Shown here: in pieces, positions 50,331 through 59,622 of the stretch | How positions within the stretch are numbered: position 1 is the stretch's first letter | Layout of the letters: each line of letters opens with the position of its first letter | DNA from: JAOUFP01 sp963801505 | Lineage (GTDB): Bacteria > Nitrospirota > Thermodesulfovibrionia > Thermodesulfovibrionales > UBA6898 | Assembly (NCBI GenBank): GCA_963801505.1 | Contig: CAWDEY010000024.1 | Span: 68,915-132,914 of the forward strand | DNA: 64,000 nt | Direction of reading: 5' to 3' | The notes under the pieces: model-generated | What the model was told of the DNA's origin: nothing | The model's database searches: none | What the model saw: only the letters and a program-made list of their open reading frames with translations | Made by a program: the position numbers and the translations under genes

Positions 50331-52148
50331 TTGAAACGCGAAAATTTAAGAAATATAGCTATTATCGCCCATGTTGATCATGGCAAGACAACATTGGTGG
50401 ACGGGATGCTCAACCAGTCCGGCTTATTCCGCTCTAACGAAAAGGTACAGGAGAGGATGATGGACAACATCGACCTCGAAAGGGAGCGCGGGATCACCAT
50501 AATGGCCAAAAACACTGCCGTGGAGTATCTTGGGACGAAGATAAACATCATCGATACCCCGGGACATGCTGATTTTGGCGGAGAGGTTGAAAGAACTCTC
50601 AAGATGGTCGACGGCGTGCTCCTGCTTGTCGATGCCTCCGAGGGCCCACTGCCCCAGACCAGGTTCGTGCTGAAAAAGGCCCTTGAATTGAGCCTTCCCC
50701 CAATCCTGGTCATCAACAAAATCGACAGGCCTGATGCGAGGATCCAGGAGGTCTTAAACGAGGTCTATGACCTCTTCATCGACCTTGATGCTACAGAAGA
50801 TCAGCTCGATTTCCCGATCATATATACCAATGCAAAGCTCGGTACCGCAAAGCTCTCCATGGACCAGGAATCTACTGACTTCCGGGACCTCTTTGAGCAG
50901 ATCCTCAAGACTATCCCGGCGCCTGAAGGTGATGAAAACGGTGTGCTTCAGATGCTTGTTACAAATATTGACTATAATGACTATGTCGGCAGGCTGGCCA
51001 TCTGCAGGATATTTTCAGGCAAAACAAAGGTCGGCGACTGGGTTGCGATGGTAAACAGTGAAGGTCAGGCTATAAAGACCAAAGTCACATCACTATTTGG
51101 CTTCCAGGGCCTCGAGCGGGTGGATTTAAAAGAGGCCTCGGTCGGGGATATCGTTGCCCTTGCGGGCATAGAGGGGATAAATATCGGGGACACTATCACT
51201 GATGTCGAAAACCCAAAGCCGCTTCCCAGGATCACAGTGGATGAGCCGACTATATCAATGCTGTTTTCGATCAATACATCGCCCCTTGCAGGAAGGGAAG
51301 GGAAATATGTTACCTCAAGGAACCTCAGAGACCGCCTCGAAAAGGAACTCCTCTATAATGTATCCATAAAAGTGGATTTCACTACTTCTACCGAGTCCTT
51401 CAAGGTGATGGGCAGAGGAGAACTCCAGCTTGCCATTCTCATCGAAATGATGAGAAGAGAAGGCTACGAGCTGTCAGTCTCGATGCCCGAGACAATTACA
51501 AAGCAGGTCGACGGGAAACTGCATGAGCCGATGGAACATCTGGTAATAGACGTCCCGGAAGACTATGTCGGGGTTGTCACCCAGAAGGTCGGCATGCGCA
51601 GGGGAAAGATGCAGAAGATGATGAACAACGGTCACGGCAGGGTACGGCTTGAGTTCAGGATCCCTGCCCGGGGGCTTATAGGCTTCCGTTCCCAGTTCCT
51701 GACCGACACCAGAGGGACCGGCCTTCTCAACCATATCTTTGACGGCTTTGAGCCGTGGCAGGGACCGATATCGAAACGCTCAACCGGCGCTATAGTATCT
51801 GACAGGTCCGGCAAGAGCACGATCTATGCGCTATTTCATCTTCAGCCGAGGGGCACGCTGTTTATCAGGGAAAATACAGTTGTTTATGAAGGTATGATTA
51901 TAGGGGAGAATTCGAGGGAGAGTGATATCGACGTTAACGTAACAAAGGAGAAAAAGCTGACTAATGTGCGTGCCTCAGGCACTGACGACGCTCTCCAGCT
52001 TATCCCTCAGCGGCCGATGAACCTTGAACAGGCGCTCGAGTTTATCAAGGAAGACGAACTGGTGGAGGTTACTCCCCAGTCAATACGCCTCAGAAAAAGG
52101 GTGCTCGAGGTCAACAAAAGGCCGAGAAACAGGGAGTCCAAAGAATAA
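50331..52148 (+). CDS. typA: Translational GTPase TypA/BipA
   Basis: A 605-residue ribosome-binding GTPase needed under stress and for 50S assembly at low temperature. G motifs: AHVDHGKTTLV, DTPGHADFGGEVERTLKMVD and INKIDRPDARI. Domains II, III and V and the family C-terminal domain (HLQPRGTLFIRENTVVYEGM) are complete. It starts with TTG at 50331, supported by AGAGG upstream and the typical MKRENLRNIAIIAHV beginning. Confidence 0.96.
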   Translation: MKRENLRNIAIIAHVDHGKTTLVDGMLNQSGLFRSNEKVQERMMDNIDLERERGITIMAKNTAVEYLGTKINIIDTPGHADFGGEVERTLKMVDGVLLLVDASEGPLPQTRFVLKKALELSLPPILVINKIDRPDARIQEVLNEVYDLFIDLDATEDQLDFPIIYTNAKLGTAKLSMDQESTDFRDLFEQILKTIPAPEGDENGVLQMLVTNIDYNDYVGRLAICRIFSGKTKVGDWVAMVNSEGQAIKTKVTSLFGFQGLERVDLKEASVGDIVALAGIEGINIGDTITDVENPKPLPRITVDEPTISMLFSINTSPLAGREGKYVTSRNLRDRLEKELLYNVSIKVDFTTSTESFKVMGRGELQLAILIEMMRREGYELSVSMPETITKQVDGKLHEPMEHLVIDVPEDYVGVVTQKVGMRRGKMQKMMNNGHGRVRLEFRIPARGLIGFRSQFLTDTRGTGLLNHIFDGFEPWQGPISKRSTGAIVSDRSGKSTIYALFHLQPRGTLFIRENTVVYEGMIIGENSRESDIDVNVTKEKKLTNVRASGTDDALQLIPQRPMNLEQALEFIKEDELVEVTPQSIRLRKRVLEVNKRPRNRESKE

Positions 52149-52150
52149 TT

Positions 52151-52564
52151 TCAGACCTTGCCTTTGAGGAACTTGCCGAGTTGCTTGTCCACCTTGGCGA
52201 TATGGTCGAGTATCCAGTCTACTACGACCTGGTTCGTCTCGACTGAAAGGTCGTAGGAGCCGGGTTTTTTTCCGCCTTCGAGTTTCGGTAGTTCCTTCTT
52301 GAGTTCCTTGAAGTTCGCGATGAACTTCTCGTGCTGGGCCTTATGGGCCGGGTAACCGGGATAGTTAAACTGCCTCATGTAACTTTCTTCCTCGCTGAAA
52401 TGAAATACCACATAATCTTCGAGAAATTTTATCACATCGCTGATTTTGTATTTGCATACACTCTGTCTTACAGCAGCTACAAGGTCGTTTATTTTTTCGA
52501 AGAGTTCCTTGTGCTGTTCGTCTATTTTTTCAATTCCTGTTGATAGGTCCTCTGTCCACTTCAC
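52151..52564 (-). CDS. Bacteriohemerythrin
   Basis: A 137-residue oxygen-binding diiron protein. Ligands are seen in order: IEKIDEQHKELF, VFHFSEEESYM, AHKAQHEKF and WILDHIAKVDKQ. It can store or deliver oxygen, or guard against it, in a low-oxygen cell. It is convergent with typA, with only two bases between the stop codons, so no separate terminator is visible. Confidence 0.94.
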   Translation of the reverse strand: MKWTEDLSTGIEKIDEQHKELFEKINDLVAAVRQSVCKYKISDVIKFLEDYVVFHFSEEESYMRQFNYPGYPAHKAQHEKFIANFKELKKELPKLEGGKKPGSYDLSVETNQVVVDWILDHIAKVDKQLGKFLKGKV

Positions 52565-52621
52565 TTTTCAGCCCTCTCTTTGCTTTTATAAAATACCACT
52601 TCTGTAAGGACTGCCTGACGC

Positions 52622-53458
52622 CTAACTCCTGACAATAAACCAGGGGTTCAGGAGGTTTTCCTTGTTGTAACTCAATGGTCCGCCTGTTCCATACTGAAGC
52701 ACTGAGCCGCCTGCCTGCTCAACGATCGCCTGTCCTGCTGCAGTGTCCCACTCCATGGTAGGAGCAAAGCGCGGATATATGTCAGCTGTGCCTTCAGCAA
52801 CGAGACAGAATTTAAGCGAACTGCCTGCTGAAACAATTTCTATCCCGCCGTGTTCTTTCTTCAGCCCCTCCAGAAACGAACTTGTCTCACTGGACATATG
52901 GGAACGGCTGGCGATTGCCGTAAAAGTCCCTGCTCTTGCCGCAGTTTTCAAAGGAAGCTTTACTGCAGGACCTTTCAGCTCCTCAAAGGAGAGACTGCTT
53001 TTTAATCCGGAGGTGCCTGAGAGCTTGAAGGCCCCCTTACCTTCCAAAGCGAAATAGAGGACGTCCTTTACAGGGACAAGGACCACCCCCATTATGGGTC
53101 TGTCCCTGTGCATCAGGGCTATGTTCACAGTAAACTCACCGTTTCTCTTGATGAATTCCTTTGTTCCATCAAGAGGATCAACGAGCCAGTAATACTCCCA
53201 TTCCTTTCTCTCTCCATAGGGGATGTCCCTGCCTTCTTCGCTAAGAATGGGAAGCTTGCCGGCTTGCCGGCTATTGAGCTGAGCGACTATTATATCGTGA
53301 GACCGCATGTCTGCCAATGTCAGAGGTGAGCTGTCTTTTTTTTGCTCAAAGCTAAAGGCAGAGCCGTATACCTCAAGGACCGCGTCGCCGGCCTTTTTCG
53401 CCGCGATAACAGCATTGATTAGCAGACTGCTTTTGTTTTCCATTTTGCCTGAAGACAT
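52622..53458 (-). CDS. cysQ: 3'(2'),5'-bisphosphate nucleotidase
   Basis: A 278-residue inositol-phosphatase-family enzyme that removes a phosphate from PAP, the by-product of PAPS use. Metal motifs: ILSEEGRDI, WLVDPLDGTKEFI and APTMEWDTAAGQAI. It follows cysC by eight bases on the same strand, so PAPS production and PAP clearance are linked. AAAGGGG precedes the ATG. Confidence 0.93.
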   Translation of the reverse strand: MSSGKMENKSSLLINAVIAAKKAGDAVLEVYGSAFSFEQKKDSSPLTLADMRSHDIIVAQLNSRQAGKLPILSEEGRDIPYGERKEWEYYWLVDPLDGTKEFIKRNGEFTVNIALMHRDRPIMGVVLVPVKDVLYFALEGKGAFKLSGTSGLKSSLSFEELKGPAVKLPLKTAARAGTFTAIASRSHMSSETSSFLEGLKKEHGGIEIVSAGSSLKFCLVAEGTADIYPRFAPTMEWDTAAGQAIVEQAGGSVLQYGTGGPLSYNKENLLNPWFIVRS

Positions 53459-53466
53459 ACGCCCCT

Positions 53467-54072
53467 TTATATAATCCTGTTTTCTGTGAGGTAAGTGATT
53501 ATTTTATCGACACATTCCTCTATGCCCAGGCTGTCTGTATCGAGTATTATATCCGGGCTTGCAGGCGTCTCGTAGGGCTGTGATATCCCGGTAAAGTCCG
53601 GGATCTCGCCCCTGCGGGCCTTCTTATAGAGGCCCTTTGGGTCCCTTGATTCGCATACTGCAAGAGAGCATCTGAGGTAGACCTCTATGAACTCCTGGTT
53701 GTCACTGGTGAATAGTTCTTTGATCGCCTGGCGGTCTGAGGCATAGGGCGAGATAAAGGCCGCAATAGTTATAACGCCGGCCTCTACCAGGAGCTTCGAG
53801 ACCTCTCCGACCCTCCTGAGGTTCTCTTTCCTGTGCTCAGGGCTAAAGCCGAGGTCTCTGTTCAGGCCATGCCTCACATTGTCACCGTCCAGGACAAAGG
53901 TCTTGATATTCCTCTTAAACAGTCTGCGCTCAAGTTCTACAGCTATAGAGGACTTGCCAGAGGCAGAAAGCCCAGTGATCCAGATGAGGGTTGATTTGTG
54001 TTTGTTGCTGCCCCACCGGTCTGCTTTCGTTATCCTTGGCTTATGCCACTTTATGTTTCTGTCACTGCTCAT
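53467..54072 (-). CDS. cysC: Adenylylsulfate kinase
   Basis: A 201-residue kinase that makes PAPS from APS. P loop: ITGLSASGKSSIAVEL; the substrate region is VLDGDNVRHGLNRDLGFSPE, then CDS-type lid residues (CSLAVCESRDPKGLYKKARR). PAPS may serve sulfotransferases for surface polysaccharide, since manB and manC lie upstream. No sulfotransferase is in the window. Confidence 0.95.
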   Translation of the reverse strand: MSSDRNIKWHKPRITKADRWGSNKHKSTLIWITGLSASGKSSIAVELERRLFKRNIKTFVLDGDNVRHGLNRDLGFSPEHRKENLRRVGEVSKLLVEAGVITIAAFISPYASDRQAIKELFTSDNQEFIEVYLRCSLAVCESRDPKGLYKKARRGEIPDFTGISQPYETPASPDIILDTDSLGIEECVDKIITYLTENRII

Positions 54073-54258
54073 AAAAAAAGTGCCTCCCTGAATTCCTTAA
54101 AATTTTATTTTGACGGTCATGGCTTTGTGCTGTCAAGCCTGGCTGGTGACATCCTCTCTACTGCTATAGCAGCTGCAAAATAAAAGGCAGGCAGCATGAT
54201 GATAGAGACGCAAGAGAAGGCCCGCTATGTTTGTCACTCAAAAGTGAAGGGCTGGAGA
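54073..54258. other. Gene-free gap between manB and cysC
   Basis: No gene or terminator recognised. It is the only spacer between the manC-manB and cysC-cysQ pairs, which read in the same direction. Confidence 0.3.
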
Positions 54259-55612
54259 TCAAGCTGTTTTTTCATCGTCAATGAGCGAGAGTATTTCGGC
54301 TGTTTTCTGCCTCATTAACTTATCGTCGTCTCTTGATTCAACGTTAAGCCTCACTACGGGTTCTGTGTTAGATGAGCGCAGGTTGAACCTCCATTTTTCA
54401 AATTCCATGCTCAGACCGTCGGTATGATCTATATTAACGACATTGCAGCTATACTTTTCCTCTATACGTTTGAGCGCAGCCACAGGGTCTTTTAGCCTGC
54501 GGTTTATCTCCCCGCTTGCAGGGAAGAGGCGGATCCTTTCGCCAACAAGTGAAGAAAGGGGCTTTCCGGCCCTGCAGATTATTTCAAGGACCAGCAGCCA
54601 GGGGACCATGCCGCTGTCACAGTAGGCAAAGTCCCTGAAATAGTGATGCGCGCTCATCTCGCCTCCGTAGACAGCGTCTTCTGCCCGCATCCGTTCCTTG
54701 ATGAATGCATGTCCTGTCTTGCTCTGCACAGGTATGCCCCCTGCCTGTCTGACAAGATCGATGGTGTTCCAGGTAAGTCGCGGGTCATGGATGATCTTTG
54801 CCCCCGGATGGTTAAGCAGGATGGCTGATGCAAGCAGTCCCACAATATAGTAGCCTTCAATGAACTCTCCCCTTTCATCAAAGAGGAAACAGCGGTCAAA
54901 GTCTCCGTCCCAGGCAATACCTGCGTCTGCACCATGGTCGAGTACTGCCTTTATTGTAGCCGCCCTGTTTTCAGGAAGAAGCGGGTTGGGTATGCCGTTT
55001 GGAAATCTCCCGTCCGGCTTATGATTGATTTTTATGAACTCAAAAGGAAGATGCTTTTCAAGGATATCAATCACAGGTCCGGCGCAGCCGTTGCCTGCAT
55101 TGACCACCACCTTAAGAGGTTTTAGAAAACGTTTGTCGATATACCCAAGCAGATGACTAATATATGCGTCCCTGCAATCCAGTGACGTTGTCTTCCCCTT
55201 TGCCGCTGCCTCGGGAAAACAATTATTCTCAGCCAGCCTTTTTATTTCAAACAGTCCTGTGTCACCGCTGATCGGTCTGGACCCTTCGCGAACGAGTTTC
55301 ATGCCGTTATAGTCCATGGGGTTGTGGCTTGCTGTCACCATTATCCCACCGTCCATGCTGTTATTGAAGGTAGCAAAATAGACCTCTTCCGTACCGCAGA
55401 GCCCAATGTCAAAAACATCCACCCCCGCATCCGTGAGGCCCCTGGCAAGTGCCAGAACTGAAGGCTTCGCTGCTGAGGCGTATGTCCCGGCCTATGATCA
55501 CCTTCGAAGGTTTCAGGAATTCCGCATAGGCCCGTCCGATGCGATAAACAATTTCTTCATTTATCTCATCCGGTATCCTGCCTCGGATGTCGTATGCCTT
55601 AAAACATTTCAT
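54259..55612 (-). pseudogene. manB: Phosphomannomutase/phosphoglucomutase, single frameshift
   Basis: The enzyme converts mannose 6-phosphate to mannose 1-phosphate. The N-terminal frame starts KCFKAYDIRGRIPDEINEEI and runs to near 55460. The rest (VFDIGLCGTEEVYFATF, VTASHNPMDYNGMKLV with the phospho-serine, WDGDFDRCF, GGEMSAHHYF) is in another frame. Removing one T from CAGTTCTGG restores a normal protein of about 450 residues. All catalytic motifs remain, so this is either a fresh mutation or a sequence error. manC lies upstream on the same strand with a repeat between them. Confidence 0.9.
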
Positions 55613-55669
55613 GTTTAACAAAAAGTGAAATGTAATTAGTGAAAAGTAAGTAGCAAAGATATACAAGCT

Positions 55670-55745
55670 GTCATTCCCGCAAGCGAAGCGCGCCGGGAAT
55701 CCTTCTTCAAAGCCATCAGAAAGATTCCGGACAAGCCGGAATGAC
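55670..55745. repeat. Dispersed GTCATTCCCGC-type repeat (family C)
   Basis: It starts gtcattcccgcaagcgaagc and ends acaagccggaatgac, with inverted ends. It shares its borders and layout with 29264-29341. It lies between manC and manB. Confidence 0.7.
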
Positions 55746-55804
55746 AAACGGCAACAACTTATTCTTTATGGACAGACTCTGTTCACTAAATTACTGTTTA
55801 CTTT

Positions 55805-57325
55805 TTACTTATTTGTGCCTTTTCTTCCGTATCTGTCGTCGAAGCGCTCGATATCATCTTCACCAAGATAGCTCCCTGACTGGACCTCTATCAGTTCCAG
55901 AGGTATCTTGCCGGGGTTTTCGAGGCAGTGCTTTGTGCCGAGGGGGATATATGTGGATTCGTTTTCAGTGATGGTCATCACCTCGCTGCCTTTGGTGATA
56001 CGTGCCGTCCCCTTGACAACGATCCAGTGTTCTGCGCGGTGATGGTGTCTCTGCAGAGAGAGACACGCCCCTGGATTAACGGTGATGCGTTTGACCTGGA
56101 ACCTCTCTGAGCAGTCTATGCTCTCGTAGGCGCCCCATGGCCTGTTCACCCTCCGGTGAAGGAGCGCCTCGCCCCTTTTTTGCGACTTGAGATGCGCAAC
56201 AATATTCTTTACCTTCTGTGCCTCGTCTTTGTCAGCGACCAATACAGCGTCCGCTGTCTCGATGATTATATGGTCCTTAAGGCCGATTGCCGCTACCAGT
56301 CTGCTTCCGGCATAGATAAAGGAATTGCTGACATCCTCAGTTATGACATCCCCTGCAACAGCATTGCCATCGTTGTCCTTCTCCAAAACTTCCCAGAGGG
56401 CTGACCACGACCCTATATCGTTCCAGCCAGCATCAAGGGGTATAACAACCGCGGAATCAGTCTTTTCCATGACCGCGTAGTCTATGGAATCACTACGGCA
56501 GCCTGCAAAGGTTTCAGCATCAAGCCGGGTGAAATCAAGGTCCCTGACAGCCCCTTTGAGCGCCTTCCGGCAGGCTGAGAGTATGTCAGGCGCAAAACTC
56601 CTGAGTTCATCCAGGTACCCGGAGGCCCTGAACATGAACATTCCGCTGTTCCAGAGATACTCGCCTGAGGAGATAAATTTTTTCGCCTTTGCCAGATCAG
56701 GTTTTTCCTCAAAGCGGTCGACTTTAAAGGCAGTGATGAGCGATGAGCAATGAGCAATGAGTGAGGCTTCTCCTTCCGCCTTTTGTCCTTTTGCCTTTGC
56801 CTTAACCTCAGCCTTAACCTTTATTTGCTTGCCTTTCTTTATATATCCATATCCTGTTTCAGGCTTATCCGGAACAATCCCGAAGGTAATGAGACTGCCG
56901 CTAGCAGCCAGCCTGGCCCCTTCCTCCACTACGTTGTGAAACGCAGCAAAGTCTTTTATAACATGGTCTGCCGGCAGCACCAGCAAGACTGGGTCGGCCC
57001 CTCCCTTCATCGCCTGAAGCGCTGCGATTGCAACAGCAGGTGCAGTATTGCGGCCAGCCGGCTCAAGCACAACCGCAGAGGGCCTGATGTTTATCAGGCG
57101 CAGCTGCTCAGCAACCATGAAACGGTGGCTTTCGTTGCAGATAATAAGGGGTGCTGCCAGATCAGCTATGCCCTCCAGTCGCATGACAGTGTTCTGGAGC
57201 ATGGTCTTTTCATCGACCAGGGGCAGAAGCTGCTTGGGATAGAGCTCCCGTGACAATGGCCAGAGCCTTGTCCCTGATCCTCCTGAGAGGATGACCGGAA
57301 GTATTTCATTATGGTTTTTTTTCAT
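55805..57325 (-). CDS. manC: Mannose-1-phosphate guanylyltransferase / mannose-6-phosphate isomerase
   Basis: About 506 residues and bifunctional. The N-terminal transferase has VILSGGSGTRLWPLSREL, LVLPADHVI and RFEEKPD. The C-terminal cupin has RPWGAYESIDCS, HHHRAEHWIVVKG and IPLGTKHCLENPG. It makes GDP-mannose. Between GYGYIKKG and AFKVDRFEEKP lies a run of about 30 extra residues (IKVKAEVKAKAKGQKAEGEA, then SLIAHCSSLIT) coded by simple-sequence DNA; most relatives have only a few residues there. I start at ATG 57325 (KKNHNEILP); a longer frame to 57397 has no support. Confidence 0.93.
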   Translation of the reverse strand: MKKNHNEILPVILSGGSGTRLWPLSRELYPKQLLPLVDEKTMLQNTVMRLEGIADLAAPLIICNESHRFMVAEQLRLINIRPSAVVLEPAGRNTAPAVAIAALQAMKGGADPVLLVLPADHVIKDFAAFHNVVEEGARLAASGSLITFGIVPDKPETGYGYIKKGKQIKVKAEVKAKAKGQKAEGEASLIAHCSSLITAFKVDRFEEKPDLAKAKKFISSGEYLWNSGMFMFRASGYLDELRSFAPDILSACRKALKGAVRDLDFTRLDAETFAGCRSDSIDYAVMEKTDSAVVIPLDAGWNDIGSWSALWEVLEKDNDGNAVAGDVITEDVSNSFIYAGSRLVAAIGLKDHIIIETADAVLVADKDEAQKVKNIVAHLKSQKRGEALLHRRVNRPWGAYESIDCSERFQVKRITVNPGACLSLQRHHHRAEHWIVVKGTARITKGSEVMTITENESTYIPLGTKHCLENPGKIPLELIEVQSGSYLGEDDIERFDDRYGRKGTNK

Positions 57326-57405
57326 TTCAGTCAGGTTGCTATAATAACAAAAAATGTTTTGAAAAGCACACAAGTTGCTAGAACCGGAATCCACCACCTG
57401 AAAAC

Positions 57406-57490
57406 GTTAACCACAGAGCGCACAGAGATGAGAAACTAATTTGATGTTTTATCTTTATAATCCATCACTTACTCTGTGTCCTCTGTGGTT
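57406..57490. repeat. Dispersed CACAGAG-type inverted repeat at the composition boundary
   Basis: Arms ttaaccacagagcgcacaga and tctgtgtcctctgtggttt flank about 45 bases. It is the last copy in the window. To its left the DNA looks like the rest of the window; the coding frame of the GntR gene begins 34 bases to its right, in GC-richer DNA. Confidence 0.75.
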
Positions 57491-57523
57491 TGATGGTGGC
57501 TCTGTTCTGACGGGCAGGGTGTT

Positions 57524-58147
57524 CTATCCCCTTCCAAAATTCTCTGCGACAAAACGGCCTATTTCCTCGGAAAGCGTGATAATCAGCTCTGAGGTACAGA
57601 CAAGGTTGTCCTGATCCATCAACTTGGTCAACCGCAGTTATGCGATCCACGAGGACCATGCCCATTCGCAATTCGCCAATGACCTTTTGGTAAAAAATTT
57701 CCAACCGCTTGTTCTTATGAAACCGAATCAGGAGACTGTGAAACTGAAAATCAAAATCAACAGCGCGAATCCAATCTTTTGCCTCTACGCTCGATTCATA
57801 GTTTTCGACGGCAAGCCGCAACTGGTTGGTGATTTCCGCGTCCGGCTTACGCGCGGAGAGAACGGCTGGAATCTCGAGCATGCGACGGAGATGATATATC
57901 TCCTGCAGATCGCGCAAGGAAAGTTGAGAGACCACAACTCCGCGATGGAGGTTGCGGTGGAGCAAGCCCTCCAGGGCGAGAATGCGAAGGGCCTCCCGCA
58001 TCGTATTGCGAGAGACCCCGAGGAAGCGGCTAGAGAAAGTTCCTGCAGTGGAGTGCCGGGCCGAAGCTCGCCATCGAGGATACGTTGGCGGAGGACAGAA
58101 GCGACCTGGTCCGCGATACTGACGCGGTGGATTTGGGAACGCTCCAT
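57524..58147 (-). pseudogene. GntR-family (FCD) transcription regulator, two frameshifts
   Basis: The winged-helix domain reads SIADQVASVLRQRILDGEL, RPGTPLQELSLAAS in one frame, then MREALRILALEGLLHRNLHR and the FCD-type helical domain (YHLRRMLEIPAVLSARKPDA) in another. Adding one C to TTCCTCGGGG near 58022 restores the LGVSRNTMREAL helix. A second break near 57640 lets the end read SELIITLSEEIGRFVAENF, stop at 57524. It diverges from cofG and could control it. I use ATG 58147; the frame is open to 58249. Genes of this region share a GC-rich codon use. Confidence 0.78.
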
Positions 58148-58230
58148 GCGATTTTGCCGGGGAGGGCTAGTCGGGGCGGCATTGTGTGATGGAATGGTCA
58201 CTTTGTCAAGTGGTGAAATGTTGAGCATTT

Positions 58231-58241
58231 GACCATTGGTC
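58231..58241. promoter_or_regulatory. Palindrome between the GntR gene and cofG
   Basis: GACCATTGGTC is a perfect palindrome, and a further TGGTCA lies 38 bases away on the left. Sites of the form TGGTN..NACCA are typical for FCD-type GntR regulators. It lies in the divergent region if the regulator starts at 58147. Confidence 0.45.
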
Positions 58242-58373
58242 GCGTTCATGGGAACGCAACGCTAGAGCCGTCCACGCGGCGCGTCCGAACACACGCTGAA
58301 ATCCTGTATCATTCGGCCATCGAGCGTCTGCAAAGACATTTCAACGCGCAATTCCATGAGTCCTCTATCGACA

Positions 58374-59558
58374 ATGACGACCGGCACCACGCACACGGGC
58401 GCGTTGGGGCGTATCGAGCTTGATGTTGGCAATCGCCTGACAAAAGAGCGTGCGATACGCCTGATTACCTGCAATGACGATGAGCTGCCGCACCTGCGAC
58501 AGGCAGCTCGCACTGCTCGCGAGCAATTTCACGGCCGCGTCGTTACCTATTCGCGCAAGGTTTTCATACCACTTACGAATCTCTGTCGTGATTATTGCGG
58601 GTATTGCACGTTTCGACGCGATCCTGGTCAGCCCGGCGCGCACGACTGGCGCCGCAGGAAGTGATGGCCGTCGTGCGCGAGGGTGAGAAGCTTGGATGCA
58701 CGGAAGCGTTATTCAGCCTCGGGGATAAGCCGGAAGCGCAATTTCCGGAAATGCGCGAGTCGTTAAAAGCCCTCGGATACGACTCCACAATGCAGTATTT
58801 GGAAGCTATGTGTGCGTTGGTATTAAAGGAGTCGACTCTACTTCCTCATCCCAATCCGGGCTTGATGAGTTCAGAATGGCTACGAAGATTGGCACGGGTT
58901 TCGCCGAGCATGGGCTTGATGCTGGAGACCGTGAATAGCGACTTGTTGCGTCCTGGGGCGGCGCACGATAACGCTCCGGACAAAGAGCCCTCGAAAAGGT
59001 TACGCACGATCGAAGAAGCGGGAAAAACAAGGTATTCCCTTTACGACCGGATTATTGATTGGAATTGGCGAGATTGTTGAGGATCGGGTCGACACTCTGC
59101 TCGCGATCAGAGCGTTGCACGAGCGCTACGGACACATTCAAGAAGTGATCGTGCAGAACTTTCGGTCCAAACCGGATATTCCGATGCGAAACTGCCCTGA
59201 ACCGGACCGAGGAACGATGTTGCGGACGATTGCCGTGACTCGACTCTTGATGCCGGATGTCAACGTGCAGGCACCGCCGAATCTCTCCGATGATACGTAT
59301 GATGAATTGCTCGATGCCGGCATTAATGACTGGGGCGGAGTGTCGCCGCTGACGCCAGATTTCATCAATCCAGAGAAGCCATGGCCGCACCTCGAGCAGT
59401 TAAGGAAGAGAACGAAAGCGAAGGGTTATCAGTTGCGGAGGCGATTGCCGATTTATCCGGAATTTGTTGCGCCCCTAGTCGCGCAAGTAGACGGAGTGCT
59501 TGGGGACAGGGTCTTAGAGGCGGATTCGCGGTTAAAACGCGAGTTCATCGATGAGTAG
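58374..59558 (+). pseudogene. cofG: FO synthase subunit CofG, frameshifted
   Basis: A radical SAM enzyme that, with CofH, builds the deazaflavin FO from tyrosine and a ribityl pyrimidine. Frame 1 holds the cluster motif NLCRDYCGYCTFRRDPGQPG. Frame 2 continues with PQEVMAVVREGEKLGCTEAL and GLMLETVNSDLLRPG; frame 3 reads GIGEIVEDRVDTLLAIRALH to the stop. The breaks are near 58630 (one extra base) and 59025 (GGGAAAAACA has one A too many; with four A it reads EAGKQGIPFTTGLLIGIGE). All active-site motifs are intact. An ATG at 58356 is also in frame. Confidence 0.85.
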
Positions 59559-59622
59559 CGCGAAGAATAGCTCGACGGGATGCGAGGCGATTAGCAGGTG
59601 GGCGCAGGCCGTGGAGGAAAAA

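Noticed and set aside
7290..57500. CRISPR array explanation for the repeated CACAGAG strings
   Set aside because: Copies are single, scattered kilobases apart and arranged as inverted arms; there are no regularly spaced direct repeats and no cas genes.
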